From Achromobacter spanius (GTDB lineage Bacteria; Pseudomonadota; Gammaproteobacteria; Burkholderiales; Burkholderiaceae_B), in assembly GCF_002812705.1 (NCBI RefSeq), contig NZ_CP025030.1, positions 5,332,001-5,396,000 of the forward strand: a stretch of 64,000 bases of DNA, written 5' to 3'. Numbering within the stretch: the stretch's first letter is position 1; every line of letters begins with the position of its first letter. Below are positions 51,643 through 60,738 of the stretch, in pieces. The notes beneath the pieces are model-generated. The model did not search any database. It was not told where the DNA came from and saw nothing but the letters and a program-made list of their open reading frames with translations. The position numbers and the translations under genes were made by a program.

Positions 51643-52116
51643 TCACCCCTCCCCACCAGGCCGCACGCCCAAGATCTTCGCGCGGACCTCGGCCACCCAT
51701 TCAAGCAGCCCTTTCTGGCGCATGCTTGCCATCCATCGCATGTACGCCCCCAACACCCACCACGCAGGAAGCCCCGCCAGCAGCATGCTCGGCCCCAGCA
51801 CGTAGAACTTCGCCAGAAGTGCGTCATCGCTGCCTGCGCCGTGTTGCGCCAGCCAGGTCATGGCCTCCATCAGCCCCGGCTTCCAGGCGATGACTGCGCC
51901 GGCGAGCGCTGGCCCAAACAAGAACGAGCAAGAAACGGTCGACACCGTGCGGACGGTGAATTCGCGTGCGGACCGCGGCGGCATGATCAGCAAGCCCAAC
52001 ATGGCTGCCACCGCCGCCGGCACGCCATACGCCATCGCGACCTTCAAAGCCGCGAGGCCTCCCAGCCCCGTAGAACCTGGTTCCATAGTTGCACTGCTCC
52101 TGTAGACGGTGCGCAT
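51643..52116 (-). CDS. Putative holin
   Basis: A 157-aa membrane protein with three hydrophobic segments (about residues 22-45, 58-85 and 105-130) and a charged C-terminus. Position directly before the endolysin and spanins marks it as the holin that times lysis. The ATG at 52116 has gggagg upstream. Confidence 0.7.
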   Translation of the reverse strand: MRTVYRSSATMEPGSTGLGGLAALKVAMAYGVPAAVAAMLGLLIMPPRSAREFTVRTVSTVSCSFLFGPALAGAVIAWKPGLMEAMTWLAQHGAGSDDALLAKFYVLGPSMLLAGLPAWWVLGAYMRWMASMRQKGLLEWVAEVRAKILGVRPGGEG

Positions 52117-52135
52117 GATTGCCTCCCGTTTGGAC

Positions 52136-52161
52136 GAAAAAAAGCCCGCTGAAGGCGGGCT
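52136..52161 (-). terminator. Terminator between tail and lysis modules
   Basis: On the minus strand agcccgc pairs with gcgggct around a five-base loop (52143-52161) and is followed by a run of seven T. It separates the tail genes from the lysis cassette. Confidence 0.88.
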
Positions 52162-52197
52162 ACTCATAAGGAAACGGCCACCGCTAGGAGGCCGGCA

Positions 52198-52932
52198 TTA
52201 AAGTCCACTTACGTCAATGACGGTGTAGTTCCATAGCGGTCGATCGATAAGAGGGGCATTGATCGGATCGTTGTATGGTCCCGCCACGCGCGGCGCGTTC
52301 GCAATACCTAGCGTTGCGCCTTGCTGACGCACGCAAGAGGCAATCCAGAAAAACATGTAGCCGGGATTCGGCCCCACGCCCACCGGAACCTCCTGCGTAT
52401 ACGAGCAGAGGTTCCCTTGCAGCACCGCCGGCACACTTCCCGCTGGCATTGCATAAGTAAGAAACTGCGGCGGTGAGTTGTCTTGCGTTGCTGGCAAGTT
52501 GGCGCGCGTCCCGTTCAGGGCTGCCAAGTACCGCATGTACTGATTTCGCGAATCGAACGTCGTCACGCCGGCCGAGCTCTTTACCCGAAGGCCATAAGCC
52601 TGCCCAGCCGGGAACCCCGTAACACCAGGAGGCGCGAACACATACCAATTGATGACGGCCTGCGAACCACCCACGATGTAGGACAAAAATGTGACGGTCA
52701 TCGTTGTTGCTGTGAACGTCGCCCCCATTAGGAAAGAAGGAAAATCGGCGCGCCAAGCAAACGCCGAGGCCGAGGTATATGGAACCGTGACAGTTCCTGA
52801 GCGCCAGGAACCAAAGCCGGTGGCTTGGTTCGCCACGAGCGTGCCTTTTGTCCAAAACGCGAGGTTCCGATACGTGCTATCAACCTGCGTGATCAGGTTG
52901 CCATTTCTGACACGCAATCCGTAGTCGGCCAT
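52198..52932 (-). CDS. Phage tail-tip associated protein
   Basis: A 244-aa protein starting MADYGLRVRNGNLITQVDST, Ser/Thr/Gly/aromatic-rich as in virion surface proteins. It starts like its 95-aa neighbour (MAFGLMIKDASGGLQVQYTS), suggesting a shared N-terminal module. Its place after J suggests a tip or fibre decoration role. ggagg precedes the ATG. Confidence 0.6.
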   Translation of the reverse strand: MADYGLRVRNGNLITQVDSTYRNLAFWTKGTLVANQATGFGSWRSGTVTVPYTSASAFAWRADFPSFLMGATFTATTMTVTFLSYIVGGSQAVINWYVFAPPGVTGFPAGQAYGLRVKSSAGVTTFDSRNQYMRYLAALNGTRANLPATQDNSPPQFLTYAMPAGSVPAVLQGNLCSYTQEVPVGVGPNPGYMFFWIASCVRQQGATLGIANAPRVAGPYNDPINAPLIDRPLWNYTVIDVSGL

Positions 52933-53219
52933 CAGCCAATCCTCCCATAGCCAATTCGAACGGAAACCCGATAATTTACGGCCAGGAATCGCCATGAAAT
53001 GACAGTTCCGGAGGCTGTGACCTCCGGCATATTCATGTAGCCCGCCGCCGCCTCGCCACCAATGGGAAAGAAGAATGGCGCGCCCCCAGCGAGTTGTGGA
53101 TCGGTTATCGAGCCGTCCGCCGTTCCCGTGGAAAACTCCCCGAGGATGCGCGGTAGCGTGGAGGTGTACTGCACCTGCAAGCCACCGGAGGCGTCTTTGA
53201 TCATTAAGCCGAACGCCAT
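52932..53219 (-). CDS. Small phage virion protein paralogous at the N-terminus to its neighbour
   Basis: A 95-aa protein (MAFGLMIKDASGGLQVQYTS) rich in beta-forming residues. It overlaps the next gene by one base and lies 9 bp after J. Probably a tail-tip structural component; no specific function recognised. Confidence 0.58.
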   Translation of the reverse strand: MAFGLMIKDASGGLQVQYTSTLPRILGEFSTGTADGSITDPQLAGGAPFFFPIGGEAAAGYMNMPEVTASGTVISWRFLAVNYRVSVRIGYGRIG

Positions 53220-53228
53220 TCGGGCCTC

Positions 53229-56200
53229 CTAGGGGATATAGCCGAGCGTCACTCGGTCGATGTTGTTGCTATCGTAGACAACCACCTGTTGTGAGGTAAT
53301 CCTCATGCGCCCACCGCCCGGCAGCGGCGAGTTGATTTCCATCACGTTCCCGGCTTTGTCGATGCGCCATCCAGAGACCCCCGGCACATAGTTGTTTGAC
53401 TGGATGTACTCGCCGATTTTGGCATTCGTGATGGTGCCATCCTGGATGAACGCGGATCGAATGAATGTCTGCCCGTTCTCGATGGCGAATGGCGTGGAGA
53501 CAATGCCATTGATTAGGTTGACGAAGGCAAAGCGGTCGGCCAAGAACAGCACCTGCGTCTGCATACCTTCAGGCGTGTTTTCCACCCCAACGCCCATGCC
53601 GGCGCCGTAGTACTGACCGTTGACCGTGACGCCGGCCTTGATGCTGACCATCGCGTTCAAACCGTCCTGCACCTGCTTAATCTCAGTCGCAGCACCGCCC
53701 CCGGAATCGATCTTTTCGATCAAATCCTGGCCCAGCATGCTTTCCTCGATCTTGCCGCCGATCTGATCCAGAATAGGCCCGGCGTCGTCGCTCGCCATCC
53801 CCCGAACGCCCATGCCCGCCGGGTAGAAGTCGCCCTTCACGCCGTTCTTGTCCACGAGCCGAGCCCAGAACCAAAGCTCCTTGCCAGCGCGCAGGCCGAA
53901 CAGCGTGTGGGTGTTCTGCGGAAAGGCGAAGTTCCCCAAGGGAATGGCGTTCTCCAGGTTGGGAGTCTCCGCGTAGAACAACTCCGTGTGATCGATGATC
54001 GACGGTCCCGTGGGCAGCCCCCAATCCAATTGAATACTGAACAGCAGCCCGGTAGCGACCAGGCTTGTGACGACCGGCGGCGGCCCGATGATGCCGTCCA
54101 GTTGCGTCAGCACCGACGAAGCCCAGATGGATGGGATGTTCAGCGCGTTCAGCGCCCGCACGCGGCACATGAAGCCCCCGGCGAAGATGTTGGGTACCTC
54201 GATGCTCATTGATCCCGTGCGGGGCAGATTCACCCAGTCCGAATTGTCCCGGCGCCACTGCACCTCGTAGGCAACGGCGTTGGCCGCAGCCTTCCACGAA
54301 AAGACCGCCGTGTGGCTAGCGTATCCCTGGTCGATCACAGAGTAGGACTCGATCACCACGTCGGTCGGCGGAGGCTGGACACCAGGCGGAATGACGGTGA
54401 CCGGTGCCGGTTCCAGCCGCGTGCCGAAGTCGACATTGGCGAACTTGCCCGGTTGATGCTGGATAGCGGAAATTTCCGCCGTCAGGCCGTTGCCCCGCTT
54501 GATCCCCAGTACCCGGAACCGCTGGGCAGAAAGCTCCTCGGATTCCAGTGTCCACACGCATTCCGCCTCGGGCACTTCCGAGAATGGCGCAGTCACAGTG
54601 ATGTTCAAGACGGTCCCCGGCAACCCGATCAGGTCCGCCGTCAACTCGGTGGAATCGACCGTAAACCTGGTCATGTCCGCAGTGAGGCCTTCGCCGACCG
54701 CCGAACTGATTATCCGGGTCTCCGCCACGCCGCTGGGCAGGTTCACGACCAGGCGGTCGCCGGGGCGCACGCCCAGTTCTGCGTCTACCGTGACGACCGT
54801 GCGCGTTGCCTCACGGATGCGCCCCCCGATACGCCGTCCCGCCAGATGCTGGTCCGACACCCGGATAATGCTGCCAGGGCGAACCCGGCAAGCGTCCAGG
54901 CCCACTGAGAACGACACCGAGCGCGTTTCCATACGCGAAGTCAGCAAAAGCCACTTTCCGACCCGATTCGCTTGGCCGCGCGACGTGCAGCCGAACGCGC
55001 TCACCTCAATCTGCTTGAGACCATATCGCGCCAGGCTCTCCCGGTCCTCCACGTACTCGACCTTCTGGCGCCCCATGTCGTCCAGATCGTTCCACGACAC
55101 CAGCGCGACCGTATAGCGGGTATTGAGCGCCGATCCAACATAGCTGAACTTGCCGTCAATAACGTTGGCGGATGTGAACGTGTAGACCGGATCGCCGGGC
55201 ATGTCCGCAACGGCAAGAACCGACGAGCTGGCCCAGTACGCCATTCCGCGAAAAACCGACGCCAGATCTTGCAAGACGCGGTACGCATCTGCGGCGGATT
55301 GCAGATAGCAGTTGCAAGTGAATCGCGGCTCCAGTCCTCCGAATCCATCTGGCACAAACTCATCGCAGTACCGACCAATTTGGTACAAGCCCCACTTGTC
55401 CAGCCAGCCAGCCGGAATGCGTTCACCCAGGCCGTAGCGGTCATTGCTGACGAGGTCGTAGAAGATCCACGCAGGGTTATCCGTCCAGGCCAGCTTGAAT
55501 GTACCGTCCCACGTCCCGGAATAGGAACGGCTATCCCCGTCGTAATTCGACGGAACACGGATGATCCGCCCCTTCCAGTCATAGGCGCGAGTGGGAATCG
55601 TCTGGAACTGGGATGCATCAATCTTGATGCCCACGACCGCAGACATGGGATACCGCAGCTTTGCATCCACAATTTCCGTCAGGCTGTCGATATAGGTCCG
55701 ATCCGAGATCGTGCTGCTACTGGCATTGACCGTCAGCCGACGAACACGCAGCGACCACCCCGTCCTCGCCGCAGGCAAATCGATGCGGTGCGACCGCGCA
55801 TATCGTTGTGTCGTCTTGCCGTCAAAGGCGCTCGACAGCACCTGCTGAAACGCGCTCCCATCGGTGCTGAGTTCGACCAGGTACTCCACGCGATAGCCGC
55901 CGATATCGCCATTGCTGGTGTTGGCTTTGCTCAGGCCTGCGACTGCCAGCGTGATGCGAACGGCCGACAACGTGACATTGGTGATGGTTCGCACCCAGGG
56001 AACGGCGCTCGTCAGTTCGATGCCAACGCCCGAGGTGGACTCAGACGCGGGGAATCCAGGCAGCGGGTCCTGCGTTTGCGTCCCGGTGCGAAAGTCGATC
56101 GAAATCCCTGGGAAGTTCAGAGACCCGTCCGCGTTCGCTACTTGCGTTCCATCCAGATAGACATCGCGCATGGCGCCGGCCAGGCCGTGTGCGGGGCCGT

Positions 56201-56405
56201 AGACCTCGCCCTCGCTGACCAGATCAATAACCCGTGCAAACGCCGTACTGTGCAGGCTGTCCGGGGCCTCACGAGGCGAACGCCCGCCCCCGCCCCCTTT
56301 CCCACCGCCGAACCCTGATATCGGCACACGACGCGGTTGCTTGGCGCCAAAAACAACAAGGGCGCCCGATGGCGCCCTGTTGGCTGGTCGATAATCCAGA
56401 TTCAT
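53229..56405 (-). CDS. Tail tip / host specificity protein J
   Basis: A 1058-aa protein of the lambda gpJ type. The N-terminal GGGKGGGGGRSPREAPDSLH and LVSEGEVYGPAHGLAGAMRD are characteristic, followed by the TipJ-like middle and fibronectin-type repeats near residues 640-830. The C-terminal about 250 residues are likely receptor-binding. gpJ forms the central tip fibre and decides host range. It overlaps I by 4 bp. Confidence 0.92.
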   Translation of the reverse strand: MNLDYRPANRAPSGALVVFGAKQPRRVPISGFGGGKGGGGGRSPREAPDSLHSTAFARVIDLVSEGEVYGPAHGLAGAMRDVYLDGTQVANADGSLNFPGISIDFRTGTQTQDPLPGFPASESTSGVGIELTSAVPWVRTITNVTLSAVRITLAVAGLSKANTSNGDIGGYRVEYLVELSTDGSAFQQVLSSAFDGKTTQRYARSHRIDLPAARTGWSLRVRRLTVNASSSTISDRTYIDSLTEIVDAKLRYPMSAVVGIKIDASQFQTIPTRAYDWKGRIIRVPSNYDGDSRSYSGTWDGTFKLAWTDNPAWIFYDLVSNDRYGLGERIPAGWLDKWGLYQIGRYCDEFVPDGFGGLEPRFTCNCYLQSAADAYRVLQDLASVFRGMAYWASSSVLAVADMPGDPVYTFTSANVIDGKFSYVGSALNTRYTVALVSWNDLDDMGRQKVEYVEDRESLARYGLKQIEVSAFGCTSRGQANRVGKWLLLTSRMETRSVSFSVGLDACRVRPGSIIRVSDQHLAGRRIGGRIREATRTVVTVDAELGVRPGDRLVVNLPSGVAETRIISSAVGEGLTADMTRFTVDSTELTADLIGLPGTVLNITVTAPFSEVPEAECVWTLESEELSAQRFRVLGIKRGNGLTAEISAIQHQPGKFANVDFGTRLEPAPVTVIPPGVQPPPTDVVIESYSVIDQGYASHTAVFSWKAAANAVAYEVQWRRDNSDWVNLPRTGSMSIEVPNIFAGGFMCRVRALNALNIPSIWASSVLTQLDGIIGPPPVVTSLVATGLLFSIQLDWGLPTGPSIIDHTELFYAETPNLENAIPLGNFAFPQNTHTLFGLRAGKELWFWARLVDKNGVKGDFYPAGMGVRGMASDDAGPILDQIGGKIEESMLGQDLIEKIDSGGGAATEIKQVQDGLNAMVSIKAGVTVNGQYYGAGMGVGVENTPEGMQTQVLFLADRFAFVNLINGIVSTPFAIENGQTFIRSAFIQDGTITNAKIGEYIQSNNYVPGVSGWRIDKAGNVMEINSPLPGGGRMRITSQQVVVYDSNNIDRVTLGYIP

Positions 56406-57016
56406 ACCTGATCCTCAGCAAAAATCCCCGCGGAGATCACCGAACTTCCCACGATCATCCGCCCGTATAGAAGCGGGACTGGGTTGCCTTGTGCTGACGT
56501 GTTCACCGGGCCGTTGAAGTTGTAGGACGCCCCATTCTCCGGGCTGTCCGCAGCGCTCAGCCCCTTCTGCTGCCGCGAGAGCATTTGGACAACGCCTCCC
56601 ATCGCCATTGCTATGCCCATCGACATCATCATGGGTGCGACAATTGCCCCCTGCGCACCGAACGCGGCGAGCCCAGCCGCCGGCGGAAAGTAGATCGCGG
56701 CGACGATCAGAATCGCGCCCATGATTACCTGGAACAGCCCGCCTTGCTTTGCGCCGGCGGGAATGGGAGCGATGCGAATCGGCTCGCTTCCAACGGGGTG
56801 CCGCACTTCACCTTCTCCGATATTCCGCGTCCCGATGAAGCACGCATAGCGCACGCCGTGCGCCTCGCTATCGCTAAGCTCCCGCTCAAACCCAGGCACC
56901 AGCACGCATAGCGCCCGAATGGCCTCTGCCGTGCTGCTGACGGCCAGCCGATGGAGCCGGCCGAACCTCGCGCCCAGGCGTCCGTACAGCCGCACTTCCC
57001 GCAACGTGTCGCTCAT
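56402..57016 (-). CDS. Tail assembly protein I
   Basis: A 204-aa protein: a ubiquitin-like N-terminal region (REVRLYGRLGARFGRLHRLA), a hydrophobic Ala/Gly/Met-rich middle (VAPMMMSMGIAMAMGGVVQM) and a C-terminus typical of lambda gpI. It starts with a 4-bp overlap with the K gene. Confidence 0.85.
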   Translation of the reverse strand: MSDTLREVRLYGRLGARFGRLHRLAVSSTAEAIRALCVLVPGFERELSDSEAHGVRYACFIGTRNIGEGEVRHPVGSEPIRIAPIPAGAKQGGLFQVIMGAILIVAAIYFPPAAGLAAFGAQGAIVAPMMMSMGIAMAMGGVVQMLSRQQKGLSAADSPENGASYNFNGPVNTSAQGNPVPLLYGRMIVGSSVISAGIFAEDQV

Positions 57017-57792
57017 GTCAAACCCTCGTATCGCAGCACCAGGCGTGTCGACTCGCGCCAGTACCCTCCGTACACCACGCGCTCCGAATCCCGTCCGTAC
57101 AGGTGCTGCAGCATTGCATCGGGCACCGGGAACAGCCCCGGCTCTTCCGTCAGCGGCTCTGTCCCGATGAAAATCCCGGCGTGGTTCGCGCGGTCCGAAC
57201 GGATCTGCATCAGCACCACGTCCCCCGGAGCAATCCGCTCGCCAGCGGACAGCGGCCGGAATCCCGCCTCGGCGTAGTGATCCATGTACAAATCGCCCTC
57301 CTTCCCCGGCTCCCACCATCCGTCCGCACGCTGGAAGTCCGGCAGCACGACGCCCCGCTGCCGGGCGTACCAGTCGCGCACCAGGCTGTAGCAATCCAGG
57401 ATGCCGTGGGCAAACGGGCGGCCGAGCAGCGGCGCCTGATACCCCTCTGGCGCGAAGCCGAACAGGTCGCCCGTCACGGCCTGGCCGGCGTCGTCCTTGG
57501 CCGCGGCAACGATGAACCAGGGCAGCCCTGTTCCTTCGCACGCAACACGGTCCGCCTCGCTTGGCGTCGCCGGCATATCCGGGTGCGAATGCACCACGGC
57601 TGTGACACGGCCGGCATCTTCCGCCGCGGCGTAGTCCTGCGGATCCAGGACAAAGTGGTCCGTTCCTTCCGCGAGATTGCGACAGGGCCAATACACCTCC
57701 CGCCGACCTTGCAGCACCACCAGGCCACAGCACTCGCGCGGATATTCGGCCACCGCGTGAGCGCGAAGGGCCACCATCGTCTTCTTGCGCAT
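57013..57792 (-). CDS. Tail protein K (Mov34/JAMM plus NlpC/P60)
   Basis: A 259-aa two-domain protein: an N-terminal JAMM/MPN metalloprotease-like region (AVVHSHPDMPATPSEADRVA) and a C-terminal NlpC/P60 hydrolase (DCYSLVRDWYARQRG with catalytic Cys, NHAGIFIGTEPL with His). It may process tail proteins and cut peptidoglycan during DNA entry. The ATG at 57792 lies just after the L stop. Confidence 0.9.
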   Translation of the reverse strand: MRKKTMVALRAHAVAEYPRECCGLVVLQGRREVYWPCRNLAEGTDHFVLDPQDYAAAEDAGRVTAVVHSHPDMPATPSEADRVACEGTGLPWFIVAAAKDDAGQAVTGDLFGFAPEGYQAPLLGRPFAHGILDCYSLVRDWYARQRGVVLPDFQRADGWWEPGKEGDLYMDHYAEAGFRPLSAGERIAPGDVVLMQIRSDRANHAGIFIGTEPLTEEPGLFPVPDAMLQHLYGRDSERVVYGGYWRESTRLVLRYEGLT

Positions 57793-57794
57793 GA

Positions 57795-58523
57795 CTATCC
57801 CCTGATGCGGTCCGCCGAAGGGAAGCCGCCGAAATTGATCACTTCGTACTCGCCGAAACGCTTCTTGCAGTCGGTAAGCAGGCCCGAGCAACGGTCCAGG
57901 GCTGGATCCGTCACGGGCCGGCCCTCCACGTCAAACATACGCGCCCCGGTGTACCCGCAGTACGTGCCGCGGTAGCCGCCCTTGGTCAGCCAGCCGCAGA
58001 CGCCTGCGATGATCTGGCGGGCCGGCAGCATCTGCCCGTTGAAGTCCAGGGCGCTCGAAAGTTCGAACTCAATGACCTCGGCCGTTTCGACCGTCTTCTG
58101 TTGGATGATCCAGACCTCGGGCGGTAGTTCCTCTTCGGGCGCCGCCGTCGGGTTTCCGTCCGCGAAGTTGCGCGCGTCCAGGTACTTCGCAAGCGTGCGC
58201 CGGACCACCACCCGCGCCCCCACCAGGTCGTCCAGGTAGATGCACAGGGCCGATATCACGCCTGCAATGGGGTTGCCCTCGCCATCCTGCCCGATGTTTC
58301 CCACAGACAGCGTGGGCGTGGGCTGCTGGCCTTCCCCGACCTGTTCGAACCCCTCCGCCTTAATCGGCCACGGATCGTACTGATTTCCTTGCCACCAGAT
58401 CGGGCCGACCTGGGTGTATCCGTGGAACCGCTGCAGGATTCCACCGATGCCGCTGGCGTCAAGCTCGTATAGGTCGACAAGGCCGCCGACCTCAAGCTTT
58501 TGCACATCCGCGTAAATTCTCAT
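57795..58523 (-). CDS. Minor tail protein L
   Basis: A 242-aa lambda gpL-like protein. Four Cys residues in the C-terminal domain (GVCGWLTKGGYRGTYCGY and LDRCSGLLTDCKKRF) match the iron-sulfur cluster ligands known in lambda gpL. It links the tail tip to the tube. Confidence 0.9.
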   Translation of the reverse strand: MRIYADVQKLEVGGLVDLYELDASGIGGILQRFHGYTQVGPIWWQGNQYDPWPIKAEGFEQVGEGQQPTPTLSVGNIGQDGEGNPIAGVISALCIYLDDLVGARVVVRRTLAKYLDARNFADGNPTAAPEEELPPEVWIIQQKTVETAEVIEFELSSALDFNGQMLPARQIIAGVCGWLTKGGYRGTYCGYTGARMFDVEGRPVTDPALDRCSGLLTDCKKRFGEYEVINFGGFPSADRIRG

Positions 58524-58533
58524 CCCCGCCCCT

Positions 58534-58962
58534 TCATGCCTCGATGCCAGCAGCCAAGATGAAAAGCTCGTCCAAGTTGGCGCCAGTCAGACCGAGTAAT
58601 GCCGCGATGTCCTGCAACATCTCGCTATCACGCCGGAATTCCTGGAGGTCGGCCCAGGCGCGCTTGTACATCGCAGGCGTATCCGAATGGTCGATGATCA
58701 CCTCGGCCGCTTCGAACAGGGTCGTTTCACCGTGCGACGTCTGCCACATGGCCTCACGGCCTTGGAATCTACTGACGATTTGTGGCACCAACACCCCTGG
58801 TTCCGGCTCAACATACTCGGCCGGTTCCAAGGTCAGCGGCACACCTGTAAGCTGACCGATGTGCGGAGAAACGAAGATCCGACCGCCCGCTACTTCCTGA
58901 ACGGTAACGTCGTCTTCAAACTGCCAGAATTGGCCGGTGTCGGCGTCTTTGAACGTTTGCAT
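58534..58962 (-). CDS. Probable tail fibre assembly chaperone
   Basis: A 142-aa protein (MQTFKDADTGQFWQFEDDVT, with RAWADLQEFRRDSEMLQDIA near the end) that fits small fibre-assembly proteins encoded directly after a tail fibre. It overlaps the fibre stop by one base. Confidence 0.6.
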   Translation of the reverse strand: MQTFKDADTGQFWQFEDDVTVQEVAGGRIFVSPHIGQLTGVPLTLEPAEYVEPEPGVLVPQIVSRFQGREAMWQTSHGETTLFEAAEVIIDHSDTPAMYKRAWADLQEFRRDSEMLQDIAALLGLTGANLDELFILAAGIEA

Positions 58963-60395
58963 TATCGGTACTCACTCCACAATTCAATGCTCGCCGCAAC
59001 TCTGTCCACGCTGTAGGCCCCTCCAGGCGGCACCATGAATTGAATAGCGACCTTTGCGCTTGTTGCTCCGATGTAGCTTCTCGCACATATCACGCCACTC
59101 ACGGTGGCGTAGATGTTCCCGCCTGTTGACGTGGTCGCCGCCTGGATGAAAACCATGATCGGCTTGTTAGTGGAATTCGTGTAGTTGGTCCCGCTTGCAC
59201 GGTCAGCGATAACGTTTTGCATCGACTGATCAATGCCGAAGACACCGACCCTCACCAGCGCCAGTTCCGCCTGCGTTGTCGCCAAGTCGCTGGCTAGCTG
59301 GGCAGCGTCCACGCTACCGGGGTTGACCACGGCTCCGAACGCATGCACCGTCCAAACACCGGTTACGTTCAGCGGCCGCGTTTCAGTGCCTACTCCCGCG
59401 CCATTGGCCAGGGTGTATGTCGCAGACGCACCGTTACCGGCCGCCCACACACTCCCACTTCCGACAGCAAACGCCATAGTCGTCGTGTGCGCGTGAGGGC
59501 CGACAACGTCTGTCTGTAGCGCCCCTCCAGCACCGGCCGACCGTGCTCCATCCCCACGCCGGAAAACCGCACCAAGCGATCCAGCCGCCTTACCGTTCAT
59601 GTCCGGCACGCGAATGGTGGTCGAACCGTCGCCCAACGTGTACATGCCCCGCTGCGTAGGGTCACTCTGCCACGCGGCATCGGCAACAACAGGCAGAGTT
59701 CCTGCGATCACCATGGCGGCAAGATCGGGGTAGGTGGCGCGGCTGACGGTTTGACCGTCCAGAGGAATTTGGCCTGCCGGAATGGAAGAACGGAGAGGCC
59801 ACCAATCGGGAGTACCAACGGCCGGCCCGCTGGGAATGGGAGGCAACTGGCTTTCGGGAACCAGGCCATCTACGTCCAGTGTCGCTACGCCCCCAGGCTC
59901 CCCTTTCTCCGCCTGGGGTACAAAGGAAAGGTCAGGTAATTGGCTTTCAGGAATCGAGCCTTGCGCGTTCAGCGTTGCAACGCCTCCCGGCTGCCCCTTC
60001 TGCGCCAGCGGGATTGCATCCACAGCGTTCGGCAATTGGCCGGGAGTTACCTTGCCATCCTCGCCCAGGGTTGCCACACCTTCCGGAGCACCCTTCTGGG
60101 CCATGGGGATGAACTCTTCCTGTTCGGGAAGGTGTTCAGCCGGAACTTTTCCGGCATCGTCCAGGGGAGCAACACCGCCGGCATTGCCCTTTTCAACCGC
60201 AGGAATTGCCTCCGATGCCAGTTGGCTTGCGGTCTGGGCGGCGTCGGCCGCATCTTGCGCCGCGTCGCCGACCTCACCAATGCCCTCCACGACCTTGCTG
60301 AAATTGGAATTGACCTTCTGGAACGCAGTCCGGTGTTCGTCACCGGTCCCGTCATTGGGCGCCTGCCCAAGATTAATGGTATCGAGTGTTTGCAT
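58962..60395 (-). CDS. Tail fibre protein with collar domain
   Basis: A 477-aa fibre. The N-terminus (MQTLDTINLGQAPNDGTGDE) is an attachment module; residues about 70-190 hold four repeats of the type QKGxPGGVATLDxDGxVP; then a phage-collar domain (PDWWPLRSSIPAGQIPLDGQ, VPDMNGKAAGSLG) and a distal region. It lies between M and L, unlike lambda, where fibres follow J. Confidence 0.85.
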   Translation of the reverse strand: MQTLDTINLGQAPNDGTGDEHRTAFQKVNSNFSKVVEGIGEVGDAAQDAADAAQTASQLASEAIPAVEKGNAGGVAPLDDAGKVPAEHLPEQEEFIPMAQKGAPEGVATLGEDGKVTPGQLPNAVDAIPLAQKGQPGGVATLNAQGSIPESQLPDLSFVPQAEKGEPGGVATLDVDGLVPESQLPPIPSGPAVGTPDWWPLRSSIPAGQIPLDGQTVSRATYPDLAAMVIAGTLPVVADAAWQSDPTQRGMYTLGDGSTTIRVPDMNGKAAGSLGAVFRRGDGARSAGAGGALQTDVVGPHAHTTTMAFAVGSGSVWAAGNGASATYTLANGAGVGTETRPLNVTGVWTVHAFGAVVNPGSVDAAQLASDLATTQAELALVRVGVFGIDQSMQNVIADRASGTNYTNSTNKPIMVFIQAATTSTGGNIYATVSGVICARSYIGATSAKVAIQFMVPPGGAYSVDRVAASIELWSEYR

Positions 60396-60400
60396 ACTTG

Positions 60401-60736
60401 TCAGGGAACGAACTTCTGTTTGAATGTGACGGATAACGTGAACCAACTGCCACCGAGGGGTACTGGCCGATAACCACCGTCCACAAGAAACACAGCCTGT
60501 TGGCCCAACGGAGGGGCCCAGAGAAAGCCCTTCCAACCGCCGTGGCGGTCAAGAAACTCTTTGATAGGCAGAATTTCAGCCTCGGTGCCAAAGAACTCCA
60601 ACGGCCACGACTCGCTGCGCGAATTAATTCCGTCCTGCGCGACCTGGGCATACCCGTCGCCAAATTGCGCGGTCAACGTGCGAAAGGTGACACTGCCCTG
60701 CGGATTCCTTCGAGGGCACCACGTGAAAATTTCCAT
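60401..60736 (-). CDS. Minor tail protein M
   Basis: A 111-aa lambda gpM-like protein: FRTLTAQFGDGYAQVAQDGI, then WPLEFFGTEAEILPIKEFLD and HGGWKGFLWAPPLGQQ. It lies between the tape measure and the fibre, two bases after the tape-measure stop. Confidence 0.88.
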   Translation of the reverse strand: MEIFTWCPRRNPQGSVTFRTLTAQFGDGYAQVAQDGINSRSESWPLEFFGTEAEILPIKEFLDRHGGWKGFLWAPPLGQQAVFLVDGGYRPVPLGGSWFTLSVTFKQKFVP

Positions 60737-60738
60737 GT

